Positions 32,448 to 42,853 of a stretch of DNA of 64,000 nt are shown here, piece by piece (the first letter of the stretch is position 1; each line of letters opens with the position of its first letter). The notes beneath the pieces are model-generated. The model was not told the origin of the DNA, ran no database searches, and saw nothing but the letters and a program-made list of their open reading frames with translations. Location of the stretch: NCBI GenBank assembly GCA_027484145.1, contig JAIXUH010000026.1, positions 372,001 to 436,000 of the forward strand, in the 5' to 3' direction. Origin of the DNA: Rhodobacter sp. (GTDB lineage Bacteria; Pseudomonadota; Alphaproteobacteria; Rhodobacterales; Rhodobacteraceae). A program made the translations under genes and the position numbers.

Positions 32448-34766
32448 GTGCTAGCATCACGGGGCGAATCATCTTTGGTTGTCCCGTTGCGCCTGTTTCA
32501 TCTGATCCTTTTCCTCTTTCTTGCGTCGCCGCTGGCGGCCCAGACCCGCCATGCGCTGGTCATCGGCATTGACAGCTATCTTGAGGTGACGCCGCTGGAA
32601 AAGGCGGTGAACGACGCCCGCGCGGTCGAGGCGGCGCTGCGCGAAACCGGGGTCAAGACGACCCTTGTCACCGATCCGGGGCAGCGCGCCTTTAACACGG
32701 CGGTCGAGGATTTTGCGACCAGCCTGTCGCCGGGCGATGAGGCGATCTTCTTCTTTGCCGGCCACGGGATCGAGGATGGCGGCCAGAATTTTCTGTTGCC
32801 CGCCGATGTGCCCATGGGCGAGGGGCGGCTGACGGTGCGCGGCCAATCGGTTGCGCTGGATACGATCATTTCGGCGGTGCAGGATAGTGGCGCACGCGTT
32901 TCGGTGTTCATCATCGATGCCTGCCGCGACAACCCCTTTCCGCAAGGCACACGCAGCATCGGCGGCACGCGCGGCCTTGCCCCGGTTCGTGAAGTGGCCG
33001 GAACCTTTGTGATGTTTTCGGCGGGCCAAGGCGAGGCGGCGCTGGACCGCCTGCCGGGTGGCGCGGACAATGACCAGAACTCGGTCTTTACCCGCGTGCT
33101 GTTGCCGCGTCTGGGTGAGCCGGGACTGGACCTGCGCCGCATGGCAACCGAAGTGCGGCGCGAGGTGCGTCAACTGGCCGGACAGGCGGGGCACAGCCAG
33201 TTTCCCGCTGTCTATGATCAGTTGGCGGGTGATTTCATGCTGGTCCCCGCCGCCGCCGATGCCACGGCTTTGACAAAAAGCGCCCCGATTGCAACGGCAG
33301 ACCCCTGCAGCGTGGCGCGCGGTGACTGGCCTTTGGTTGCGTCCAGCCAAAGCGCAATGGCCCTGCGGGCCTTTGCCGACCTGCACAAGGCCTGTCCCAT
33401 GATGGCGGCCTTGGCCGAAGAACGGATCAGCCAGATTGCAGGCCCGTCAGCGGCCACAGCGCCCCCCGCGTCCGTCACGCCGCCCCCTTTGGCGCCGGTG
33501 CTGGACCCAGCGGTGATGGAGGCGTTTGTGCGCTGCAAGGATGAGGTGTCGACGTCTGATTTCAATGACTTGGCCGCGAAACCCAATCTGGCGCAGATCA
33601 TTGACGATTGCTCTGCTGCCGTGACGCACCCTTCGGAAAGCGTCACGGCCCAGTTCTATCTTGGCCTTGCGCTGGATGTCTCGGGCCGCGATCTGGAAGC
33701 GGCTGACTGGTATCGCAAGGCGGCAGACCTTGGCAATTCGATCGCCGCCTATAACCTTGCCACAATGCTGCGCAACGGTGAAGGCGTGGCCGAAGATGCA
33801 GGCCAAGCGGTGCAGTGGTACCGCAAGGCGGCCGAAGCGGGTCATCCCAACGCCATGAACCGCCTTGGCCTGATGCTGGACTTGGGGGAGGGGATCACCC
33901 AGAACGACGTCGAGGCCGTGCAATGGTATCGCAAGGCGGCCGAGGCGGGCATCGCCAGTGCCATGTTCAACCTTGGCACCATGCTGCGAACGGGCGAAGG
34001 CGTGGTCGAGGATGATGCCGAGGCGCTGGTATGGTATCGCAAGTCGGCTGAACTGGGCGACGTCGATGCTATGAATCGGCTTGGCCTGATGCTGGACGCG
34101 GGCGAAGGCACTGCCGAAAACAACGAAGAGGCCGTCGTGTGGTATCGCAAGGCTGCCGATCTGGGCCTTGCCACCGCGATGTTCAACCTTGGGGCCATGC
34201 TGCGCAACGGTGACGGCGTGGCCGAGGACGATGTTCAGTCGGTGGCGTGGTATCGCAAAGCTGCCGATCTGGGCGACGCCGGCGCGATGAACCGGCTGGG
34301 CCTGATGATGGACCTTGGCGAAGGCACCACCGAAAACAACACGGAGGCCGTCGCGTGGTATCGCAAGGCCGCAGACCTTGGCAACCCGAACGCCATGTCC
34401 AATCTGGGCCTGATGCTGGCGAATGGCGAAGGCGTGGGCGAAGATGATGCCGAGGCGGCCCAGTGGTATCGCGCGGCCGCCGATCTGGGCCATCCCAATG
34501 CCATGACCAATCTGGGCGTGGCCCTTGCTCTTGGAACGGGCGTGACACGCGATCCGGTGCAGGCCGCTGCCTTTATTCTGGGCGGGCTAAAGGGCGGGCA
34601 CCGCTGGTTTGCCGACAGCTATCAGACCATGAGCCTTGACCCGGATGTGCGGGTCGAGATCCAGAAGGCGCTGATGGTTGAAGGGGTGTATTCGGGGTCA
34701 CTGGATGGCAACCTTGGCCCCGGCAGCAAGGCCGCGATGGAGGCGCTGATCGGTCGGGGCAACTGA
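32448..34766 (+). CDS. Secreted caspase-like peptidase with nine Sel1-like repeats and C-terminal peptidoglycan-binding-like domain
   Basis: 772 aa from GTG 32448. Signal peptide ending SPLAAQ; caspase (C14) domain TRHALVIGID to about residue 270 with catalytic His106 in FFAGHGIED and Cys159 in FIIDACRDNPF; then a linker and about nine 36-residue Sel1-like repeats (AMNRLGLMLDxGEG / AMFNLGxMLRxGEG); the end, VRVEIQKALMVEGVYSG, looks like a PG-binding-1 fold. The repeats of the middle alternate in a 216-base period. Predicted to act in the periplasm, cleaving after Arg/Lys as orthocaspases do. Tandem with the next paralogue. Confidence 0.86.
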   Translation: MLASRGESSLVVPLRLFHLILFLFLASPLAAQTRHALVIGIDSYLEVTPLEKAVNDARAVEAALRETGVKTTLVTDPGQRAFNTAVEDFATSLSPGDEAIFFFAGHGIEDGGQNFLLPADVPMGEGRLTVRGQSVALDTIISAVQDSGARVSVFIIDACRDNPFPQGTRSIGGTRGLAPVREVAGTFVMFSAGQGEAALDRLPGGADNDQNSVFTRVLLPRLGEPGLDLRRMATEVRREVRQLAGQAGHSQFPAVYDQLAGDFMLVPAAADATALTKSAPIATADPCSVARGDWPLVASSQSAMALRAFADLHKACPMMAALAEERISQIAGPSAATAPPASVTPPPLAPVLDPAVMEAFVRCKDEVSTSDFNDLAAKPNLAQIIDDCSAAVTHPSESVTAQFYLGLALDVSGRDLEAADWYRKAADLGNSIAAYNLATMLRNGEGVAEDAGQAVQWYRKAAEAGHPNAMNRLGLMLDLGEGITQNDVEAVQWYRKAAEAGIASAMFNLGTMLRTGEGVVEDDAEALVWYRKSAELGDVDAMNRLGLMLDAGEGTAENNEEAVVWYRKAADLGLATAMFNLGAMLRNGDGVAEDDVQSVAWYRKAADLGDAGAMNRLGLMMDLGEGTTENNTEAVAWYRKAADLGNPNAMSNLGLMLANGEGVGEDDAEAAQWYRAAADLGHPNAMTNLGVALALGTGVTRDPVQAAAFILGGLKGGHRWFADSYQTMSLDPDVRVEIQKALMVEGVYSGSLDGNLGPGSKAAMEALIGRGN

Positions 34767-34806
34767 CGCCGCGCCCGCCAGAACTATAAGGGCCAAGGGC
34801 CCGAAC

Positions 34807-36498
34807 ATGCTAACCTTTCCCAGCGAATCAATCAGGGTTGTCCCATTGCGCCTGCTTGCCTTTTTCCTTTGCATCCTTTTCGCCCTGCCGGTTGCCGCGC
34901 AGACCCGCCATGCCCTTGTCATCGGCATCGACAAATACGTCGAGGTGACGCCGCTGGAAAAGGCGGTGAACGATGCCCGCGCGGTTGAGGCGGCGCTGAC
35001 GCAGGCGGGCGTCAAGACCACGCTGGTGACCGATCCGGGCCAACGCGCCTTTAACACGGCAATCGAGGATTTCTCGGCCAGCCTTTCACCGGGGGATGAG
35101 GCGATCTTCTTTTATGCCGGACATGGGATCGAGGATGACGGCCAGAATTTTCTGCTGCCTGCCGATGTGCCGAAAGACAAGGGGCGGCTGACGGTACGGG
35201 GGGAATCCGTGGCGCTGGATACGATCATGGCCGCATTTCAGGACCGGGGCGCCCGCGTGTCGGTGTTCATCATTGACGCCTGCCGCGACAACCCTTTTGC
35301 AAGCGGCACCCGCAGCATCGGCGGCACCCGTGGCCTTGCCGCCGTGCGCGAGGTTGCAGGCACGTTCGTGATGTTCTCGGCAGGCCAAGGTGAATCCGCG
35401 CTGGACCGCTTGCCCGGAGAGGACACTGCACCCAACTCGGTGTTTACGCGCGTCTTGCTTCCCCGACTGTCGGAACCGGGCCTTGATCTGCGCCAGATGG
35501 CCACCGAAGTGCGCCGCGAAGTGCGCGATCTGGCCGGAACAGCCGGGCACAGCCAGTTTCCTGCTGTTTATGACCAGCTTGCCGGGGATTTTACGTTGAT
35601 CCCTGCTGCCGCAACCAGTGCCAGCACCGCCGCCGCGCCGCAGGTGGCAGACCCCTGCATTGCCGCGCGGGCCGACTGGACGCTGGTCGCCGGCAGCAAC
35701 AGTGAATCCACGCTGGCCACCTTCATGACCATGCACAAGGATTGCCCCTTGACGATGGCGCTGGCCAAGGAACGCATCAGCGCGATTGCACCACAGCAAA
35801 CCGCCGCTGCAGAACTGCCGCCCGCCGCCGACACTGCGCCCGTTGTCCGCGCGGCCCCCGCCGCACAGCCAGACCCTGCCGCAACAGACCCAGCCCTTGC
35901 GGCGTTTGATCGCTGCAAGGCGGCTGTGGATGAGGTGGATGTCGATGATCTGGCGAAAAATCCGGCCCTGTCGCAGATGATCGACGATTGCCGTACGGCC
36001 ATTGCCCATCCGACACAATCAGGCGACGCCAAAGCCTTTCTTGGACGGGCGCTCTATTCCGACAAGAACTATGACGAGGCGATCACTTGGTTCCGCCAAG
36101 CGGCCGAGGCCGGGAATACCCAAGCCATGAACAGCATCGGCGTCATGTTCACCTATGGTCGCGGCGTGCCCAAGAACGATGCCGAAGCGGTGCAGTGGTA
36201 CCGCAAGGCGGCAGACGCAGGGAACGCCGCTGGCATGACCAACGTCGGCCTGATGCTGGAGCAGGGCAAAGGTCTCAAGCGTGATCCGGCCGAGGCCGCG
36301 CGATACTTTGTTCTGGGCCTGAGGAATGGCAGTCGCGGGTTTCTTGACGGTTACGCCCGCTGGAACGTCTCACGCGAGACGCGGGTCGAACTCCAGCGCG
36401 CCCTCACCGCCGAGGGCGTCTATTCCGGCACCATTGACGGCAGCCTCGGCCCCGCCAGCCGGGCCGCGATGGAAAGCTTGATCGCGCGGGGGAACTAA
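34807..36498 (+). CDS. Secreted caspase-like peptidase with short Sel1 array, paralogue
   Basis: 563 aa. Amino terminus and caspase domain closely match the preceding gene (ALVIGID, FYAGHGIED, FIIDACRDNPFASGTR), including the signal peptide ending LPVAAQ. After a proline/alanine-rich linker it has only about three Sel1-like units (DEAITWFRQAAEAGN, AEAVQWYRKAADAGN, AEAARYFVLGL) and the same carboxy-terminal domain (TRVELQRALTAEGVYSG). It starts 40 bases after the first paralogue, so the two are a tandem duplication with different repeat numbers. Confidence 0.86.
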   Translation: MLTFPSESIRVVPLRLLAFFLCILFALPVAAQTRHALVIGIDKYVEVTPLEKAVNDARAVEAALTQAGVKTTLVTDPGQRAFNTAIEDFSASLSPGDEAIFFYAGHGIEDDGQNFLLPADVPKDKGRLTVRGESVALDTIMAAFQDRGARVSVFIIDACRDNPFASGTRSIGGTRGLAAVREVAGTFVMFSAGQGESALDRLPGEDTAPNSVFTRVLLPRLSEPGLDLRQMATEVRREVRDLAGTAGHSQFPAVYDQLAGDFTLIPAAATSASTAAAPQVADPCIAARADWTLVAGSNSESTLATFMTMHKDCPLTMALAKERISAIAPQQTAAAELPPAADTAPVVRAAPAAQPDPAATDPALAAFDRCKAAVDEVDVDDLAKNPALSQMIDDCRTAIAHPTQSGDAKAFLGRALYSDKNYDEAITWFRQAAEAGNTQAMNSIGVMFTYGRGVPKNDAEAVQWYRKAADAGNAAGMTNVGLMLEQGKGLKRDPAEAARYFVLGLRNGSRGFLDGYARWNVSRETRVELQRALTAEGVYSGTIDGSLGPASRAAMESLIARGN

Positions 36499-36504
36499 CG
36501 CGCC

Positions 36505-36690
36505 TTAGTGGTCGTCGTGGGCGTGGTCGCGGTCGATGACATAGCGTTTGTCGCAGTAGCCGCATTCGACAAAGCCGGTGTCTTCAGGGATCGTCAGCCA
36601 GACGCGCGGATGGCCCAAGGCACCTTCGCCGCCATCGCAGGCGACTTTCCATGTGGTCACAACTTGGGTCTCGGGGGCGTCAATCGACAT
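36505..36690 (-). CDS. CHCC zinc-finger protein (NDUFS6/zf-CHCC type)
   Basis: 61 aa. Zinc ligands in order: Cys in KVACDGGEG, His in LGHPRVWL, and two Cys in [11 protein letters not shown], the CHCC pattern of mitochondrial complex I subunit NDUFS6 and its alphaproteobacterial homologues. Probably linked to respiratory complex I assembly. The tail is histidine/aspartate-rich (RDHAHDDH), possibly also metal binding. Ends six bases from the convergent caspase gene. Confidence 0.88.
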   Translation of the reverse strand: MSIDAPETQVVTTWKVACDGGEGALGHPRVWLTIPEDTGFVECGYCDKRYVIDRDHAHDDH

Positions 36691-36774
36691 GGGGGAATCC
36701 TTGAGGGCGCAGGTTGGCGCATATTACGAAAAAGCGGTGTCGGGGCAAGGGCAGCCGGTGCCGCATGCTCGCGG

Positions 36775-37551
36775 TCAGCCGCCGATGGGCCGGTTGCGCC
36801 CTTTCAGCGCGCCCAGCCAGCCAAGGCCGTGCACCGTGGCGCGAGTCGGGCGATATTCGGCGGAAATCCAGACCGCGCCGCCGGTTGCGTCGATTTCCGT
36901 GCACAGGCCCGGCAGGTCAAACCCGCCGCCGCCGGGTTCGTTGCGGCCCGGAAAACCTGCGATCTGCACATGGCTGATCCGGCTACGATGCGCGGCCCAG
37001 ACGGCGGTGGCATTGCCGTGAATGCGCGCCGCATGCCAGACATCGAACTGCAGCCCGATCTGCGGGCAGCCCAGATCATCCAGAATACGGGCGGCCTGAT
37101 CGAAATCGTTCAGGAAATAGCCCGGCATGTCATCGGGGTTGATCGGCTCGATCGTCAGGGGCAGGTCGGGCGCCTGTTTGCAGGCCCACGCCAGATTCTC
37201 GCGATAGACCTGTTCGGCCAAAGGCCCGCGCGCCACACCCGCCATCACATGCACCCGCTGCGCGCCAAGGCGGGTGGCAAGGTCGGACGCGCGCAGAAAG
37301 CCATCGCGAAAGCGTCGCTCTTCGCCCGGCACGGCGGCAAAGCCACGGTCGCCCGCCACCCAATCCCCCGGAGGGGTATTGATCAGCGCCAAGGGCAGAC
37401 CGCCAAGCGCCTTTTGCCAGTCGGACACGGCATGGTCATAGGGAAACAGGATCTCGGCCCCGTCAAATCCTGCCTGTTGCGCCAGTTCGGGCCGTTGCAG
37501 GCCCGGCACTTCGGTGAACAGCATGGTCAGGTTGGCAGCAAAACGGGGCAT
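36775..37551 (-). CDS. Hydroxypyruvate isomerase-like TIM-barrel sugar isomerase
   Basis: 258 aa xylose-isomerase-like barrel. FAANLTMLFTEVPG, QAGFDGAEILFPYD, PLTIEPINPDDMPGYF and AVWISAEYRPT hold the two metal-binding glutamates expected for Hyi, which interconverts hydroxypyruvate and tartronate semialdehyde in glyoxylate metabolism. ATG 37551 overlaps the TGA of the DUF1285 gene. Relation to the glcDEF operon 10 kb away is suggestive only. Confidence 0.85.
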   Translation of the reverse strand: MPRFAANLTMLFTEVPGLQRPELAQQAGFDGAEILFPYDHAVSDWQKALGGLPLALINTPPGDWVAGDRGFAAVPGEERRFRDGFLRASDLATRLGAQRVHVMAGVARGPLAEQVYRENLAWACKQAPDLPLTIEPINPDDMPGYFLNDFDQAARILDDLGCPQIGLQFDVWHAARIHGNATAVWAAHRSRISHVQIAGFPGRNEPGGGGFDLPGLCTEIDATGGAVWISAEYRPTRATVHGLGWLGALKGRNRPIGG

Positions 37552-38150
37552 CAGGGCAATTCGGACGAAGGGATGATCGGAAAGAAGTGGTGCTGCGACC
37601 AGACTCCGAACCACCCCTTGTCGTCAACCGTTTCATGCACCCCCAAGGCCACGAGCCGATAGAAAGACTTGCGGTCGATCAGCGCCTCAAGCCCGGCGCG
37701 AATATGGATATAGGGCGAAGGCTCGCCCGTGGTGGGGTCGCGCGCCACGCGGATGCGGTGGTCGGGCCCCGCGATCACCTCATCTTCGGTCTTGGTGCGA
37801 AAGGTCAGCACCTGATCCGTACCCTCGCCGGTTGCGTCGAAATCCACCGCCACCATCGGTGCGTCTTCAACGATGATCCCCACCTTTTCCACCGGGGTGA
37901 CAAGGTAATAGCGACCGTCCTCAAGTTTCAGGATCGACGAGAACAGCTTGACCAACCCGGCCCGTCCGATGGGCGAGCCTTCGTGAAACCATGTGCCGTC
38001 GCGGGCGATCCGCATGTCCATCTCGCCGCAATAGGGCGGGTTCCACAGGTGCACGGGGGGCGGGCCTTTCTTGGGCAGCCCAGACAGTGCCTGCGTCAGC
38101 CCATCTGTCGGGCGTTTCACGATCATTTGTGCATCTTCCGTTTTTGCCAT
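37551..38150 (-). CDS. DUF1285 family protein
   Basis: 199 aa. HLWNPPYCGEMDMRIARDG, TWFHEGSPIGRAGLVKLFSSIL, YYLVTPVEKVGIIVEDAP and FYRLVALG are the DUF1285 signature; the fold is a small beta-rich domain of unknown role. Overlaps the downstream isomerase gene by four bases (ATGA). Divergent from moxR with a 60-base gap. Confidence 0.9.
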   Translation of the reverse strand: MAKTEDAQMIVKRPTDGLTQALSGLPKKGPPPVHLWNPPYCGEMDMRIARDGTWFHEGSPIGRAGLVKLFSSILKLEDGRYYLVTPVEKVGIIVEDAPMVAVDFDATGEGTDQVLTFRTKTEDEVIAGPDHRIRVARDPTTGEPSPYIHIRAGLEALIDRKSFYRLVALGVHETVDDKGWFGVWSQHHFFPIIPSSELP

Positions 38151-38210
38151 TTGTGCCCGGAGGCATACTTGGGTCTAATGGAGACATATATACCCGACAG
38201 GAGCATTGTC

Positions 38211-39223
<1,013 letters not shown>

Positions 39224-39227
<4 letters not shown>

Positions 39228-40093
39228 GCCTGTCCCTTCAGTCCCGCGCCGAAGCGCTTGGCCAATCCCTGCCGCCCTTGATGGCCGAGGCCGAGCTTTT
39301 GGCCGCGAACGTCATGCTGGGTGAGCATGGCCGCAGGCGGGCAGGGCAGGGGGATGAGTTCTGGCAGTATCGCCCGGCCCATGCAGGCGATTCCGCGCGG
39401 ATGATCGATTGGCGCCGTTCAGCACGCAGCGATACGCATTTCGTGCGCGAACGCGAATGGCAGGCGGCGCAATCGGTGACGCTTTGGGTGGACCCGGCAA
39501 AGTCGATGACCTTTTCGGGCGACAAGTCGCGCCCGGCCAAGGCGGATCGCGCCCGGCTGCTGGCCTTGGCCTTGGCGGTACTGTTGCTGCGGGCAGGAGA
39601 GCGCGTCGGTTTGGCGGGCGACGCCGCCCCACCTCGGCCCGGACGGGCGCAGATCATGAAACTGGCTGCGCTCTTGTCTGGTGCTGAAGATGCGCAGGAG
39701 TATGGTGTGCCAACCGCCTCTGGCATGGTCAGCCATGGCCGTGCCGTGTTCCTGTCGGATTTTCTGGGCGATATCGCCGGGGTCGAGGCGACCTTGACGG
39801 CGGCGGCTGACCGGGGTGTGCGCGGGGCGCTAATTCAAGTGCTTGATCCGGCGGAAGAAGATTTCCCCTTTGCCGGGCGCACCATCTTTGAATCGATGGG
39901 CGGCGGCATGCGCCACGAAACCCAGCAGGCCGGCGATCTGCGTGACCGCTATCTGGCGCGTCTGGCCGAACGCAAGGACCGGTTGGTGCAACTGGGCCGC
40001 GCAGTTGGCTGGCATGTCAGCACGCATCACACCGGGCAACCGGCTCAGTCTGCGCTGCTCTGGGCTTACCGCGCGCTGCAAGGGGGGCGATAG
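39224..40093 (+). CDS. DUF58 domain protein (MoxR partner)
   Basis: 289 aa from GTG 39224, overlapping the TGA of moxR. The DUF58 core is DEFWQYRPAHAGDSARMIDWRRSARSD and later VFLSDFLGDIAGVEATL. The middle has a weak vWA-like fold (VTLWVDPAKSMTFSG). Probably the adaptor for MoxR substrates. Translationally coupled. Confidence 0.92.
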
Positions 40094-40096
40094 GCC

Positions 40097-42853
40097 ATGT
40101 TCATACTGGGGCCCATCGGGTTTGCCACGCCCGCGCTGTTGCTGGGGCTGATCGCGCTGCCGGTGCTGTGGCTGCTGTTGCGCGCCGTGCCGCCCGCGCC
40201 GATCCGCCGCCGCTTTCCCGGTGTGGCCTTGATGCTGGGCTTGCAGGATGATGAGGCCGAAACCGACAAGACGCCGTGGTGGCTGCTTTTGCTGCGGATG
40301 GCAGCGATCGCGGCGGCGATTGTTGCCTTTGCCGGGCCGGTGCTGAACCCGCAGGAACGCCAGCCCGGAACTGGCCCCTTGCTGATTGCTTTGGATGCCA
40401 CATGGGCCGATGCCCGCGACTGGCCCCGCCGGATTGACCGTGCCGCAGCGCTGGTCGAAGAAGCCGGGCGCGAAGGCCGGCCCGTCGCAGTGGTGCGCCT
40501 GACCGATGCGCCGTCCGAAGTCGCGTTTCAGGCGGCGGATGCCGTGGCTGGGCGGCTCGCGGCCCTTGCGCCGCAGGCATGGTCGCCGGGGGATCTGTTG
40601 GCTTGGGCCGCTGTCCTTCCCGCAGATGCGTTTGATACTTTCTGGCTGTCGGATGGCCTTGCCCATCCGGGCCGTGAAGCGCTGATGGCCGCGCTGTCGG
40701 CTAAGGGCGATGTGACTGTCTTTGAAAGCCCTCGCCCTGTGTTTGCGCTGCATCCGCCCACCTTTGCGGATGGTGCGGTGCAGGTGAAGGTCAGCCGCTT
40801 GCCCGCCGCTGACCCTGTGTCGGTCGAAGTGTCGGCGCGCGGCCCTGATCCGGCGGGGATCGAGCGGGAACTGGCGCGCGTGCCGGTGGAATTCGGCCTT
40901 GGCGCCGCGCAAGGCAATGCCACGCTAGAGTTGCCCCCCGAATTGCGCAACCGGATCACGAGGTTTGAGATTGCGGGCCTGCGCTCGGCCGGGGCGGTTA
41001 GTCTGACCGATGACAGCCTGAAGCGGCGCAAGGTGGCACTGATCGGTGGTCAGGCTGACCGTGAGGGGCTGCAACTGCTGTCGCCCACCCATTACCTGCG
41101 GCAAGCGCTGGAGCCTGTGGCCGACCTGATGGAAGGGTCGTTGACCGACCTTCTGCTCGCCTCGCCCGATGTGGTGATTCTGGCTGATGTGGCGCGACTG
41201 TCGCAGACGGATACCGATGCCATGCTGGACTGGTTGGATGGTGGCGGCCTGCTGTTGCGCTTTGCCGGGCCGACGCTGGCCGCCAGCGACGTCAGCCGCA
41301 TTGACGAAGACCCGCTGATGCCGGTGCGCCTGCGCGAAGGGGGCCGCACGGTGGGTGGCGCGATGAGTTGGGGCGAGCCAAAAGCGCTGGCCCCTTTCCC
41401 GGAAGGATCGCCCTTTCACGGCCTGCCTTTGCCCGAAGAGGTGACGGTGACCGCGCAGGTGTTGGCCCAGCCCGACCCTGATTTGGCGACCCGCACCATT
41501 GCCGCGCTGGCCGATGGCACGCCGCTGGTGACGCGCAAGGCGGTGGGGCAGGGGCAGGTGGTGCTGGTGCATGTGACCGCCAATGCCGAATGGTCCAACC
41601 TGCCGCTGTCGGTTCTGTTCGTGCAGATGCTGGAACGGCTGGCCATTTCGACCCGCCCTGCCGCACCCGAGGCGGGTGATCTGGCGGGCCAGACATGGGT
41701 CGCGCAAACGCTGCTGGATGCCTATGGCCAGCCGCAGGACGCGGGCGAGATGTCGGGTGTGCCGGGCGAATCCCTTGCTACGGCGATGACATCAGGGCCG
41801 GGGCCCGACCTGCCGCCCGGTCTTTATGCCGGCGCGGACCGGCGCGTGGCGCTGAATGTGGTGGGGGCCGATACGGTGCTTGCCCCCGCCGTCTGGCCGC
41901 AAGGCACACTGATCGAGGGGTTGGAAGCCCCGCCTGAACAGGCGCTGAAAGGCGCGTTCCTGACCGGGGGGCTGATATTGCTGATGCTGGATATTCTGGC
42001 GGCACTTTGGGTGTCGGGTCGGCTGGCCGGTCTAGCGCGAGGGGCGGCGGTTGTGGCGGCCCTTGCCCTGATCGCGCCGGACGCCCAAGCGCAAGAGGGC
42101 GATGATTTCGCCCTTCAGGCCACAACCGGACTTGTGCTGGCGCATGTGCTGACCGGGAATGCACAGGTGGATGATGTCGCGCAGCGCGGGCTGACGGGCC
42201 TTGGCGATGTGCTGTGGGCGCGCACCTCTGTAGAACCGGCCGCGCCCATTGGCGTGGATATTGAACGCGATGCTCTGGTGTTTTTTCCGTTCCTTTATTG
42301 GCCGGTCACCGAAAGCCAGCCCCTGCCGTCGGCTGCGGCCTATGCCAAGCTGAACGATTACTTGCGCACGGGCGGGATGATCCTGTTCGACACGCGCGAT
42401 GGCGACATGGCGGCCATGGGGGCCACGCCCGAAGGGCGGCATCTGCAGCGGTTGGCGGCGGGTCTGAATATCCCTCCCTTGGAACCCATTCCGCAAGATC
42501 ATGTGCTGACGCGCACCTTTTACCTGTTGCAGGAGTTTCCGGGCCGTCATGGCCGCGGCAGCCTGTGGGTCGAGGCTGCCCCCCCGGACGCCGAACAAGT
42601 TGAAGGGATGCCATTTCGCAACCTGAATGATGGTGTGACGCCCGTCGTGATCGGCGGCAACGACTGGGCCTCGGCCTGGGCAGTCAATGATTCCGGCGCG
42701 CCGTTGTTGCCGGTGGGCCGTGGCTTTGCCGGGGAACGGCAGCGCGAGATGGCCTATCGCTTTGGCGTGAACATCATCATGCATGTGCTGACGGGCAACT
42801 ACAAATCCGATCAGGTGCATGTGCCTGCCCTTCTGGAAAGGCTGGGCCAATGA
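40097..42853 (+). CDS. Large membrane protein with BatA-like N-terminus and DUF4159 C-terminus
   Basis: 918 aa. Two amino-terminal membrane helices (ATPALLLGLIALPVLWLL and LLLLRMAAIAAAIVAF), a long periplasmic part with a vWA-like first section (GTGPLLIALDATWADARDW), a helix near 620-640, and the carboxy-terminal DUF4159 segment (LVFFPFLYWPVTES, GGMILFDTRDGDMAAMG, LTRTFYLLQEFPGRH). Gap of 3 bases after the DUF58 gene. Part of the MoxR system of many alphaproteobacteria; exact function unknown. Confidence 0.88.
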   Translation: MFILGPIGFATPALLLGLIALPVLWLLLRAVPPAPIRRRFPGVALMLGLQDDEAETDKTPWWLLLLRMAAIAAAIVAFAGPVLNPQERQPGTGPLLIALDATWADARDWPRRIDRAAALVEEAGREGRPVAVVRLTDAPSEVAFQAADAVAGRLAALAPQAWSPGDLLAWAAVLPADAFDTFWLSDGLAHPGREALMAALSAKGDVTVFESPRPVFALHPPTFADGAVQVKVSRLPAADPVSVEVSARGPDPAGIERELARVPVEFGLGAAQGNATLELPPELRNRITRFEIAGLRSAGAVSLTDDSLKRRKVALIGGQADREGLQLLSPTHYLRQALEPVADLMEGSLTDLLLASPDVVILADVARLSQTDTDAMLDWLDGGGLLLRFAGPTLAASDVSRIDEDPLMPVRLREGGRTVGGAMSWGEPKALAPFPEGSPFHGLPLPEEVTVTAQVLAQPDPDLATRTIAALADGTPLVTRKAVGQGQVVLVHVTANAEWSNLPLSVLFVQMLERLAISTRPAAPEAGDLAGQTWVAQTLLDAYGQPQDAGEMSGVPGESLATAMTSGPGPDLPPGLYAGADRRVALNVVGADTVLAPAVWPQGTLIEGLEAPPEQALKGAFLTGGLILLMLDILAALWVSGRLAGLARGAAVVAALALIAPDAQAQEGDDFALQATTGLVLAHVLTGNAQVDDVAQRGLTGLGDVLWARTSVEPAAPIGVDIERDALVFFPFLYWPVTESQPLPSAAAYAKLNDYLRTGGMILFDTRDGDMAAMGATPEGRHLQRLAAGLNIPPLEPIPQDHVLTRTFYLLQEFPGRHGRGSLWVEAAPPDAEQVEGMPFRNLNDGVTPVVIGGNDWASAWAVNDSGAPLLPVGRGFAGERQREMAYRFGVNIIMHVLTGNYKSDQVHVPALLERLGQ

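Noticed and set aside
37587-38210. Long upstream extension of the MoxR protein
   Set aside because: The extension is antisense to DUF1285; ATG 38211 has a strong ribosome-binding site.
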